A stretch of 64,000 nucleotides of DNA from JBJMHZ01 sp045807125 (GTDB lineage: Bacteria > Actinomycetota > Actinomycetes > JAWWOL01). Positions 27,985 through 40,122 of this stretch are shown one piece after another. Within the stretch, counting starts at the first letter, position 1. Every line of letters begins with the position of its first letter. A program made the position numbers and the translations under genes. The stretch spans positions 41,575-105,574 of the forward strand of contig JBJMHZ010000023.1 in the NCBI GenBank assembly GCA_045807125.1. The letters run 5' to 3'. Below the pieces are notes generated by a model, which did no database searches, was not told the DNA's origin, and saw only the letters and a program-made list of their open reading frames with translations.

Positions 27985-29109
27985 TCAGGCGCCGTCGGGC
28001 ACGATCAGCTGACCGCCCGACGCGCGCACCTCGATCCGCTGCAGCGGCGCCGGCGGCGGCCCGGCGAGCACCTGGCCGCTCGCCCCGTCGAACACGCCGC
28101 CGTGGCAGGGGCAGCGGAACTGCCGCGCCGACGTCGCGTAGTCGACGGTGCAGCCGGCGTGGCTGCAGACGGCGCTGTACGCGCGGTACTGCCCCTGCCG
28201 CGGCTGGACGGCGTAGGCGGGATTGCCCGACGCCGGGTCGGTGAAGCGCAGGGCGCCGCCGACCGGCAGCGCGCTCGCCGCGCCGATGCGGGTGCCGGCG
28301 GGCGCGGGCGACGACCCGCCGGTGGCGCTCGGGACCGGGCTGGTCGCTGGCGGCGACGAGCCGCCGGACGGGACCGCCGTGGGCGGCGCGGTGGTGGGCG
28401 GCGCGGCCGTCAGGCGCGACCGGTCGGGGCGCAAGGCGCGGCCGACGCCGGCGTCGAGCCCGGCGACGGCGAGGACCGCGGCGCCCACCGCACCGGTGGC
28501 GAGGACCGCGCGACGGTCCTGGTCGATCGCGTCCAGAGGCCGGTCGGCCGGCGTCGCCGGCGCGCCGGTCACCGGCAGCTGCCGCCGGCCGCGCCGCCAC
28601 GCGTCGAGCGACAGCACCGGCGCGCCGAGGATGACGAACGGCGTCCAGGCCAGGGCGAAGCCGATGTCCGACCCGTAGTAGTAGGGCGTCGTCCGCCAGC
28701 TGATCGTGAGGAAGAACGACAGCGCGAGCAGCGCGCCGACCGCCGCCGCGAGGCGCGCCCACAGCCCGAGCAGGGTCGCGACGCCGACGGCCAGCTCGGT
28801 CAGCGCGATCACCACCCCGAGCAGCACCGCGTGGTCGGCCATCGTGCCGAGCATGAACCGCAGCGGGCTGGCGTCACGGACCAGCGCGAGCTGCCCCTGC
28901 AGCGAGCGCGGGTCGCTCGCGTCGAGGAACGACGGATCGGCCAGCTTCTGCAGCCCGGCGAACGCGAACGTCACGCCGAGGAAGAGGCGCAGCGGCGCCA
29001 GCCCGAGCGTCGGCTGCTCGGCGACCAACCGCCGGAGCTGCTCGACCCGCCCGCGGGGCCCCCGACCGGGGCCGCCGGAGCGGGCGGTGCCGGGAATGAG
29101 GTCGGTCAT
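27985..29109 (-). CDS. DoxX-family membrane protein fused to a Rieske [2Fe-2S] domain
   Basis: A 374-residue fusion. Residues ~35-165 are a four-helix DoxX/DoxD-like membrane domain (FLGVTFAFAGLQKL, ISWRTTPYYYGSDIGFALAW). A Ser/Pro/Thr-rich linker with a possible extra helix (~200-225) leads to a C-terminal Rieske domain: ligands C315/H317 and C333/H336 with the disulfide pair C320/C335 (CSHAGC and CPCHGG). The layout suggests a quinol-linked electron-transfer protein in the membrane; partner and substrate are unknown. It stands alone between uvrC and uvrA. Confidence 0.8.
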   Translation of the reverse strand: MTDLIPGTARSGGPGRGPRGRVEQLRRLVAEQPTLGLAPLRLFLGVTFAFAGLQKLADPSFLDASDPRSLQGQLALVRDASPLRFMLGTMADHAVLLGVVIALTELAVGVATLLGLWARLAAAVGALLALSFFLTISWRTTPYYYGSDIGFALAWTPFVILGAPVLSLDAWRRGRRQLPVTGAPATPADRPLDAIDQDRRAVLATGAVGAAVLAVAGLDAGVGRALRPDRSRLTAAPPTTAPPTAVPSGGSSPPATSPVPSATGGSSPAPAGTRIGAASALPVGGALRFTDPASGNPAYAVQPRQGQYRAYSAVCSHAGCTVDYATSARQFRCPCHGGVFDGASGQVLAGPPPAPLQRIEVRASGGQLIVPDGA

Positions 29110-29151
29110 GCTGGGTCAACGTACGCGCCGGCCATCCGGTTCGCAGCGCGG

Positions 29152-32049
<2,898 letters not shown>

Positions 32050-32125
32050 GATCCTTCAGTCGGGTCGCGGAGGTCGGCGCCCGTGTCGGGGGGAAGACCG
32101 GCCCGGTCGCTGGAGGACTCCAGGG

Positions 32126-32148
32126 AGCATAACGGCGCCCGCCGACAG
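32126..32148 (-). promoter_or_regulatory. RecA-NDp/PafBC-type DNA-damage promoter of uvrA
   Basis: Minus strand reads CTGTCGGCG-N8-TATGCT. The mycobacterial RecA-NDp consensus bound with PafBC is tTGTCRgtg-N8-TAnnnT; spacing is exact and only the flanking bases of the first box differ. No LexA (SOS) box is seen in this spacer. Confidence 0.65.
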
Positions 32149-32188
32149 TTTTCATCTTCATCCGTGGCGGGCGACCGACGATGATCGG

Positions 32189-32650
32189 CTACCCGCCGCC
32201 GCCCAGATCGACCTGGTAGGCCTGGTAGAGCAGGTCCGCGCCGCGCTGGCGGTGCCTGGCCAGCTCGGCGAGCAGCTCGGTGACCCGGTCCCGCACGTCG
32301 GCGAGCCGCTGCTCGTCGCTGCCGGCCGGCCCGAGCGCGGCCCGCGCCTCGCCGGTCCTCCTGGTCAGGTCGACGTGCTCGCGCTCCAGCCGCCGCACCA
32401 GCGGATCCAGCGCCGGCTCCTCCTCCCGCACTGAGGCGAGCAGGCCGCCGGCCCGCTCGGTGGCCTCGACGTGCGCGGCGAGCACCACGTCGAGGTGGCC
32501 GAGCACGTCGGCGACGGCGCCCGACCAGGCCTCCGCGCGGCCGGCCAGCGGCGTGGCCGTCACGCCCTCGAGCTCGCGCATGACGGCCGCGAGCGCCCTG
32601 CGGCGCCGCCGCACCGGCTCGAACGGCATGATCACCGGTTGCTCGCTCAT
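32189..32650 (-). CDS. Hemerythrin-like four-helix protein
   Basis: A 153-residue all-helical protein. His/Glu residues spaced as in HHE cation-binding proteins are seen in HLDVVLAAHVEATE (~50-63), LEREHVDL (~88-95) and ELARHRQRGADLLYQAY near the end, so it could bind a di-iron or other metal centre, but not every ligand can be assigned. ATG at 32650 with AGGTGG upstream. It lies between uvrA and the divergent MBL hydrolase. Family assignment is moderate. Confidence 0.55.
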   Translation of the reverse strand: MSEQPVIMPFEPVRRRRRALAAVMRELEGVTATPLAGRAEAWSGAVADVLGHLDVVLAAHVEATERAGGLLASVREEEPALDPLVRRLEREHVDLTRRTGEARAALGPAGSDEQRLADVRDRVTELLAELARHRQRGADLLYQAYQVDLGGGG

Positions 32651-32765
32651 GGCCCACCTGCTCTCCCCCGGGCTCTCCCACGAGCATCCCCTCCCGGACG
32701 GGGGCGGCGCCACCCTCCGGCGCCAGAATGAGGGCAGGAACGAGAGCCGAGCAGCGGGAGGGATC

Positions 32766-33443
32766 GTGGCGGAGCGCTACACCGGGAACGTGAGCGTCGG
32801 CGGGCCGGCCGACGTGCGGGAGCTGCCCGGGCTCACGATCACCAAGGTCGCGGTGGGGCCGTACGACAACAACTGCTACCTGCTGCGCTGCGCCGAGACC
32901 GGCGAGCTGGTGCTGGTCGACGCGGCCGCCGAGCCCGACCGCCTGCTGGCCGAGGTCGAGGCGGCCGGCGGGCGGCTGACCCGCATCGTGACGACCCACC
33001 AGCACTTCGACCACTGGCAGGCGCTCGCCGAGGTGGCCAGCGCGACGGGGGCCGCGCTGTCCGCCCACCCGCTGGACGCGCCGGGCATCCCGGTCGCCAC
33101 CGACGTCCCGGTCGAGGAGGGCGACCGGGTGCCGGTGGGGCGCGCCTCGCTGGAGGTCGTCCATCTCTTCGGGCACACGCCCGGCAGCGTCGCGCTGCTC
33201 TACGACGCGGCCGGCGAGCTGGCCGGCTCGCCCCACCTGCTCACCGGCGACTGCCTGTTCCCCGGCGGGGTCGGCAACACCGACAAGGACCCTGAGCGGT
33301 TCGCCCGGCTGTACGGCGACGTGCGGCGCAAGGTCTTCGACCGGCTGCCGGACCCGACGTGGGTCTATCCGGGCCACGGCAAGGACACCACGCTCGGAGC
33401 CGAGCGGCCGCATCTGCAGGAGTGGCGCGCCCGCGGCTGGTGA
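32766..33443 (+). CDS. Metallo-beta-lactamase-fold hydrolase
   Basis: A 225-residue MBL-fold enzyme of the glyoxalase-II-like group. The metal motif is THQHFDHW (HxHxDH), with further ligands in LFGHTPGS, LTGDCLF and VYPGHGKDT. GTG at 32766 has GGGAGGG directly upstream. Next to uvrA, as in many actinobacteria, but its substrate is unknown. No zinc-independent features; length typical. Confidence 0.85.
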   Translation: MAERYTGNVSVGGPADVRELPGLTITKVAVGPYDNNCYLLRCAETGELVLVDAAAEPDRLLAEVEAAGGRLTRIVTTHQHFDHWQALAEVASATGAALSAHPLDAPGIPVATDVPVEEGDRVPVGRASLEVVHLFGHTPGSVALLYDAAGELAGSPHLLTGDCLFPGGVGNTDKDPERFARLYGDVRRKVFDRLPDPTWVYPGHGKDTTLGAERPHLQEWRARGW

Positions 33444-33485
33444 TCTTTGTGCATTGCTACTACCGGCCTGCGCTCGCCGGACCCG

Positions 33486-33508
33486 GCGCATCGGACGCGG
33501 CGATGCGC
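33486..33508 (+). terminator. Stem-loop after the MBL hydrolase gene
   Basis: GCGCATCG (33486-33493) pairs with CGATGCGC (33501-33508), seven-base loop, 43 bases after the stop. No U-run follows. Confidence 0.45.
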
Positions 33509-33576
33509 TACAGCGACACCGGCACCGCGAGTTGCCGCGGCTGACGCCAACGGCTGCGACGAGCAGGAGCGGAAGG

Positions 33577-33879
33577 TCAAAGGAACGTGAGCTGATCGAT
33601 GGCGTCCGAGATCTCGTTGACTGCGGCGTTGGCCTGGTCGAAGCCGCCATCCGAGACACCCATCACGACGCGGTAGAAGTTGCGGCCGCCTGTGGAGAGG
33701 TGGAGGACGCTGACCCGTTCATTGGCCCTGTTTCCGGCAACTTCGAACTCGGTGTCGGCGACATCGGTGAACCCCCGACCCTCGAAGACGCTGCGTGCGA
33801 TCACGTTCTTGAGCTCGCCCACGGAGCCCAGGGCGTCGCTGAGGTCGAAGCGCTCGAATCTGAACGCAAGTGCAGCCAT
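33577..33879 (-). CDS. Hypothetical protein, 100 aa
   Basis: I do not recognise this protein. The ATG at 33879 has a good GGGGAGGGA site upstream and begins AALAFRFERFDLSD. There is no signal peptide, membrane helix or Cys; the chain looks alpha/beta and soluble (GGRNFYRVVMGVSDGGFD mid-protein). By eye its codons are less GC-rich at third positions than the neighbours, hinting at recent acquisition. It stands alone between the MBL gene and the EAL-DICT gene. Confidence 0.5.
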   Translation of the reverse strand: MAALAFRFERFDLSDALGSVGELKNVIARSVFEGRGFTDVADTEFEVAGNRANERVSVLHLSTGGRNFYRVVMGVSDGGFDQANAAVNEISDAIDQLTFL

Positions 33880-34324
33880 TGGTCCCTCCCCGGAATCGGC
33901 CTGACCCGCGCTCATCAGCGTGCCAGCGTTGGCGCCCTGCGACCATGCCAATTTCGCGGCGGGGCCAGCTGATCAAGGAGGAGACCTCCGGGCGAGATCG
34001 ACGCTCCTGACGCGCCGGGTTCCCGCCGTGCTGCCTTCGGCAAAGGGTCGATGCGGAGCCGCCGCAGCCAGCGGTCGACCCCCGATCACCCGCCTCGCCG
34101 CATGACACCGGTCAGCGACGTCCCCGGTCAGGACACCAGTGGACAAGACGGACGCAGGTATCAGTGCTGATCGTGGCGTACGGGTTCCACCGTACCCATG
34201 GCGCTCATTGCGGCCGGTGATTGGCGGGCATGCAATCGGTGCGCAGGCAATCGTGCCCGGCCGGTCATGGCGGGGCTTCGCCGACCGGAGGCGCTCCGTC
34301 ATGCCGCCGGAACCGGGCGCCGGG
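33880..34324. other. 445-bp spacer without a convincing gene
   Basis: Lower GC than the surroundings. Short frames exist on both strands (for example a 109-codon minus-strand frame at 33973-34302) but none has a ribosome site with family-like sequence. A small inverted repeat around 34172-34190 (GTACGG ... CCGTAC) is seen. It probably holds the upstream region of the 33577-33879 gene. Confidence 0.5.
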
Positions 34325-35602
34325 TCAGATGCGCGCGAGCAGCGCGCGGGCGATGTCGGTGACGATGAGCGGGTCGTAGCTGACGATGACCTCGTAGCGA
34401 CGCCGCGATGCGCCCTCGTCGTCGCCGAGGTCGGCGCCGATCAGGGCGATGTTGTCCTCCAGCCCGATGATGGCGAGGATCCATTCGCTGGTGAGCGGGT
34501 CGGCGGGGCTGATATGGATGCCGTGCACGCCTGCGATGACGTCGTCGTCCATCCCCACGCCGAGCAGCGCGACGTAGGGCACCTTCGTCGCCAGCTGCTC
34601 GAACGCGGCGGCGACGATCGGGGTGAGCCGATCGCGGTGCTGCACTCCGGCGACCACGATCGCGGTCGCCCCGAGGTGGCTCACGTACTCGATGAGGTAG
34701 CGGGTGAGCCGCTCGACCTCGTGCCAGTCCTCCCGGGTCGGCGGGAGCCGGCGGGTGGCGAGCGTGATCAGCCGGCGCGTCGGCAGGTGCGGCCGGGGGC
34801 TGATCATGGGGATGGGGCGCGTCTCGACGACGTGCGGTGCGCGGATGCGCTGCGGGGCGCCGAACGCCCAGCCCTGCCCCAGCCGGGCGCCGGCGGCGCG
34901 GGCCCTGGCCACGTCCTCGGACCGCTCCAGCCCCTCGCAGAGGATGCGGGCGCCGGACCGGCGGCAGTACGCGTGCACGCCGGAGACGAGCGTGGTCGCG
35001 TCGCTCGCGGTCATCTGCTGGAGCACCGTGCGGTCCAGCTTCACCACGTCCGGCTCGATGACGGACAGCATCGCCACCGAGTACGGATGGACGCCGATGT
35101 CGTCGACCGCCACGCCCCAGCCGCGCCTGCGCAGCTCCTCGACGAACGCCAGCAGCTTGCGCGGCTTCGACAGCAGCGCCCGCTCGGTGAGCTCGACGAT
35201 GACCCGCAGGCCGCCCATCGCGCGGGCGAGCACGTGATCGTCGTCGGTTGGCGGCTCGTCGTCGAGCACCTCGGGCTCGACGTTGAGGAAGAGCGTCATC
35301 GGGGGGCGAAGCCCGATCTCGAGGGCCGCGCCGAGGGCCGTCAGGCGGGCCATCCAGTCCAGCTCGCCCAGCCGGTCCGCTCGCCGGGCCGCGTCGAACA
35401 GCTTCGCCGGCATCTGCACCGGTGACCTGGCCGGGCCTCGCGTCAGGGCCTCGAAGCCGACGGTGGCGCCCGTGATCAGGTCGACGACCGGCTGGAAGAC
35501 CGGGGTCAGCGCATGGTTCGCCAGCACGCTCTCCAGCGCCTCGATATCGGCGTCGCCCGCGCCCGGCGTCCCATCGCGCTCAGCCAATGTCTCCCCAGCC
35601 AA
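34325..35602 (-). CDS. Cyclic-di-GMP phosphodiesterase: EAL domain plus DICT sensory domain
   Basis: About 425 residues. An EAL domain (~25-250) keeps all residues expected for c-di-GMP hydrolysis: E51 of EAL, N107 (FLNVEP), E138/E140 (VELTER), D167-D168 (VDDIG), K188 (VKLDR), E223 (CEGLE) and Q243 (GQGW). There is no GGDEF part. The last ~165 residues match the DICT domain found in diguanylate cyclases and two-component proteins, presumed to sense a signal. No ATG fits; the likely start is one of two TTG codons (35602 or 35587), each in a copy of a 15-bp tandem repeat and each preceded by GGAG. The start is therefore uncertain by five or more residues. Confidence 0.85.
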   Translation of the reverse strand: MAGETLAERDGTPGAGDADIEALESVLANHALTPVFQPVVDLITGATVGFEALTRGPARSPVQMPAKLFDAARRADRLGELDWMARLTALGAALEIGLRPPMTLFLNVEPEVLDDEPPTDDDHVLARAMGGLRVIVELTERALLSKPRKLLAFVEELRRRGWGVAVDDIGVHPYSVAMLSVIEPDVVKLDRTVLQQMTASDATTLVSGVHAYCRRSGARILCEGLERSEDVARARAAGARLGQGWAFGAPQRIRAPHVVETRPIPMISPRPHLPTRRLITLATRRLPPTREDWHEVERLTRYLIEYVSHLGATAIVVAGVQHRDRLTPIVAAAFEQLATKVPYVALLGVGMDDDVIAGVHGIHISPADPLTSEWILAIIGLEDNIALIGADLGDDEGASRRRYEVIVSYDPLIVTDIARALLARI

Positions 35603-35610
35603 TGTCTCCT
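35581..35610. repeat. 15-bp tandem duplication at the EAL-DICT start
   Basis: The unit CAGCCAATGTCTCC(C/T) occurs twice (35581-35595, 35596-35610). On the minus strand each copy supplies GGAGACATTG, that is a Shine-Dalgarno-like GGAG and a TTG in the same frame, duplicating the start site. Confidence 0.6.
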
Positions 35611-35804
35611 CGAGCTTCCGCGGCAGTTCCGTCGTCGCCCCTGGGACGGGAGCCTCGCCCCTCGACCCGGACCGGGCATCATGCGATCGGGACGAAGCGG
35701 CGTCGCCGGCCGCTCGTCCGCCAGGCCGGGCGACCGGACGACCGCCGACCGGGCGGCGAAGGGCCGGCGGCCCGACCGCAGCCCGCCGCGCGGAGCAGGG
35801 TGCG

Positions 35805-36135
35805 TCAGATGGCGTCGAGGATGCGCTGCCTGGTCGCCTGGTGCTCGTCCTCGGTGATCCGGCCGCTCGAGCTCGGCCAGCCGCTCCTCGGCCAGCCGCT
35901 CCTCGGCCGAGCGGGAGGCCGCCGACCGCCCGCGCCCGAGCCCGGCGCCGAGGTAGGTCGCCGCCAGCCCGTCGCGGTCGAGCAGCGCGACCGCGGTGGC
36001 GTCGTCGGGGTCGAGCCCGTTGCTCCTGGCGATCCGGCGCGCCGTGCTGATCCGCCAGGCGGTCGAGCCGAGGCCGAGCGCCGCGATGAGGACGACGATC
36101 GCGACGAAGCCACCCGGGATGCCGGCACCGCCCAT
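35805..36135 (-). pseudogene. SHOCT-domain small membrane protein, frameshifted
   Basis: From the ATG at 36135 the frame encodes an N-terminal membrane helix (GGFVAIVVLIAALGLGSTAW), a basic segment and the acidic repeat AEERLAEERLAELE. It then should run into the SHOCT motif, but GRITEDEHQATRQRILDAI and its TGA (35805) are in another frame; the change of frame is at about 35865. Family members have about six residues between ELE and GRI, and here a single base remains, so a 14- or 17-base deletion is likely. If not a sequence error, the product would read on through the EAL gene's 5' end with a nonsense tail. Function of SHOCT proteins is unclear (oligomerisation). Confidence 0.6.
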
Positions 36136-36327
36136 GGCACGTCCCCCACTCGGGATGGCGCCGAGCGGCGCCGGATGCCTGACAGCGTAGTCGCGGCACG
36201 AGGGGAGGCGCGTACCTTCCGCCCACGGTCCCTCGACCGCGGCCGGCACGTCATGGGCGGGGCGATCGCATATCCGGCCGGTCCCCGGGTACCCGCTCGA
36301 CAAGATCGCCCACCGGTTGAGGTGACC

Positions 36328-36951
36328 ATGGACGACCGAGCGACGACCCCGGCGGCGGCCGGGCCGGACGCGGTGCGGCAGCGGCTGGCCGATGCGATCG
36401 CCGTCGCGCAGCGCATGCTCGACCCCGCCGATCCGGCGGGCTGCGCCGCGATCGCGGCCGAGATCGCCGACCGGCTCGTCGCCTGCCTGCGGGCCGGCGG
36501 GAAGGTGCTGCTGTTCGGCAACGGCGGCTCGTCGATGGACGCCGGCCACCTGGCGGCCGAGCTGCTCGGCCGGTTCTACCGGGACCGGGCGCCGCTGCCG
36601 GCGATCTGCCTGTCCGACGCGACGGCGACGATGACCGCCGTCGGCAACGACTACGGCTACGACGACGTCTTCGCCCGGCAGGTCGCCGGGCTCGGCCGGC
36701 CGGGCGACGTCGCGATCGGCCTGTCGACCAGCGGCAACTCCGGCAACGTCGTGCGCGCGCTGGAGACCGCGCGCGAGCGGGGGCTGGTCGCCGTCGCGAT
36801 GACCGGCGCGAGCGGCGGGAAGGCCGCCGACGTGGCGGAGATCTGCCTGCGGGTGCCGACCGACGACACCCCCCGCGTGCAGGAGGCGTGCATGCACCTC
36901 GGCCACACGATCTGCGAGATCGTCGAGCAGGCGCTCTTCCCCGAGCGCTGA
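36328..36951 (+). CDS. gmhA: SIS-domain phosphoheptose isomerase-like protein
   Basis: A 207-residue sugar isomerase (SIS) protein close to GmhA, which makes D-glycero-D-manno-heptose 7-phosphate from sedoheptulose 7-phosphate. Features: VLLFGNGGSSMDAGHLAAELLGR (~62-84), YGYDDVFARQV, GLSTSGNSGNVVRAL and the C-terminal MHLGHTICEIVE with a metal-ligand His. ATG with GAGGTG upstream; a GTG six bases earlier is an alternative. The rest of a heptose pathway (HldE, GmhB) is not in this window, though tkt/tal could supply the substrate. Confidence 0.82.
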   Translation: MDDRATTPAAAGPDAVRQRLADAIAVAQRMLDPADPAGCAAIAAEIADRLVACLRAGGKVLLFGNGGSSMDAGHLAAELLGRFYRDRAPLPAICLSDATATMTAVGNDYGYDDVFARQVAGLGRPGDVAIGLSTSGNSGNVVRALETARERGLVAVAMTGASGGKAADVAEICLRVPTDDTPRVQEACMHLGHTICEIVEQALFPER

Positions 36952-36976
36952 CCCGAGCCAACCAGGTCGGCTCGGG

Positions 36977-36978
<2 letters not shown>
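36950..36978. terminator. Bidirectional terminator between gmhA-like gene and uvrB
   Basis: GACCCGAGCC (36950-36959) pairs perfectly with GGCTCGGGTC (36969-36978) around a nine-base loop. The arms overlap both convergent stop codons, so one hairpin can end both transcripts. Confidence 0.6.
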
Positions 36979-39091
<2,113 letters not shown>

Positions 39092-39097
39092 GGGTCC

Positions 39098-39120
39098 ACT
39101 CTAGGTCCGGGGGCCGACAG
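39098..39120 (-). promoter_or_regulatory. RecA-NDp/PafBC-type DNA-damage promoter of uvrB
   Basis: Minus strand reads CTGTCGGCC-N8-TAGAGT, with the same spacing and first-box core (TGTCGG) as the element upstream of uvrA. With 6 bases from the -10 to the GTG, transcription should begin at or beside the start codon. Confidence 0.65.
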
Positions 39121-39132
39121 TTTCCTCCGGTC

Positions 39133-39750
39133 TCAACCCCGGGCAGCCGCCTCCTGCTTCCGCAGCGCCGCCCAGACGGCCGCCACCCGCTCGGCCAGGT
39201 CGGCGAGGCTGCCGTCGTTGCCGATCACCAGGTCGGCCACGGCGAGCCGCTGCTCCGGCGTGGCCTGCGCGGCGATGCGCGCCCGCGCGTCGGCCTCGCT
39301 CATCCCCCGCCCCTCGACCAGCCGGCGCAGCTGGACGGCCGGATCCGCCGCGACGACCACCACGACGTCGTACGCCCCCGCCAGGCCGGCCTCGACCAGC
39401 AACGGGACGTCGTTGACGACGATCGCGTCGGGCGCGGCGGCCGCGGCGGCCGCGAACGCCTCGGCGGCGAGGGCGCGCACCCGCGGGTGCACGATCGCCT
39501 CCAGCCGGGCCCTTTCGGCCGGGTCGGCGAACACCACGGCGGCGAGCGCCGAGCGGTCCAGGGAGCCGTCGGCGGCGAGGACGCCGGTGCCGAAGGCCGC
39601 AGCCACCTCCGCCAGCCCGCGGCTGCCCGGCTCGACCGCCTGCCGCGCGAGCCGGTCGGAGTCGACCACCACGGCGCCGTGCCCGGCGAGCAGGCGAGCC
39701 ACCTCGCTCTTGCCCGACCCGATCCCGCCGGTGAGGCCGACCCTCAGCAC
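39133..39750 (-). CDS. coaE: Dephospho-CoA kinase
   Basis: A 205-residue P-loop kinase catalysing the last step of coenzyme A synthesis. Walker A GLTGGIGSGKSEVARLL at the N terminus, VVDSDRLARQAVEPGS, HPRVR and the lid region RGMSEADARARIAAQ are all in place. Many actinobacterial homologues carry a C-terminal UPF0157 fusion; this one does not. Normally close to rpsA; here rpsA is 23.6 kb away on the same strand. Confidence 0.95.
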   Translation of the reverse strand: MLRVGLTGGIGSGKSEVARLLAGHGAVVVDSDRLARQAVEPGSRGLAEVAAAFGTGVLAADGSLDRSALAAVVFADPAERARLEAIVHPRVRALAAEAFAAAAAAAPDAIVVNDVPLLVEAGLAGAYDVVVVVAADPAVQLRRLVEGRGMSEADARARIAAQATPEQRLAVADLVIGNDGSLADLAERVAAVWAALRKQEAAARG

Positions 39751-39839
39751 CGGACCATTGTGCCGGACGGCCCGGCCGGCGCCCGCTCGTCGATCATCGC
39801 CCCGCGCCGCGCCGGGCGATCCGCCGGGCGAGGCCGATG

Positions 39840-39870
39840 GCGGACGATCACGGACGATCGCGGACGGATT
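39840..39870. repeat. Short tandem repeat upstream of the c-di-AMP riboswitch
   Basis: Three imperfect ten-base units (CGGACGATCA, CGGACGATCG, CGGACGGATT) lie just upstream of the candidate promoter. Otherwise the spacer 39751-39882 shows nothing. Confidence 0.4.
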
Positions 39871-39882
39871 CGGCCGAGTTCG

Positions 39883-39911
39883 TGGACCGGGCCGCGACCT
39901 GCGGTTACTGT
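39883..39911 (+). promoter_or_regulatory. Candidate promoter for the riboswitch-GH26 transcript
   Basis: TGGACC (39883-39888) and TACTGT (39906-39911) are separated by 17 bases; a transcript would begin near 39918, about 27 bases before the aptamer. Confidence 0.45.
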
Positions 39912-39944
39912 CGTCCGCGCAGCCCCGCCGTTGGGGAGCCGAGC

Positions 39945-40113
39945 CACCGCCGCCGAGACCTGTCCCGGTGCGCTCGCCAGCAGCCGATCGGACAGGTGCG
40001 GGGCACCCACGAACACGGCGCCGGCCACCAGCCGCTGCCTTGGGGCGAAACCGCTCTCCGCGGTAGGGCCACGACCTTGGCCCGAGCCCGACAGCTCCCC
40101 TCGCAGGCGCGGA
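39945..40113 (+). promoter_or_regulatory. Cyclic-di-AMP riboswitch (ydaO/yuaA class)
   Basis: The sequence carries the conserved blocks of this class in order and spacing: GCGGGGCACCCA (39998-40009), TTGGGGCGAAACC (~40040-40052), GGTAGGG (40062-40068) and GCCCGAGCCCGACAGC (40080-40095) followed by CCTCGCAGGCG. A CCTGTCC/GGACAGG helix (39959-39965/39990-39996) forms one arm. The ribosome site GGAAGG of the GH26 gene follows the last helix directly, with the ATG at 40123. In other actinobacteria this riboswitch turns off cell-wall hydrolase genes when c-di-AMP is high; here it precedes a secreted glycosidase. Confidence 0.9.
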
Positions 40114-40122
40114 AGGTCACTG

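Noticed and set aside
32050..32188. LexA/SOS box upstream of uvrA
   Set aside because: No GAAC-N4-GTTC-type sequence found; the spacer instead fits the RecA-NDp motif.
33973..34302. Possible 109-aa minus-strand gene in the spacer before the EAL gene
   Set aside because: No ribosome site, compositionally like a random high-GC frame, no family resemblance.
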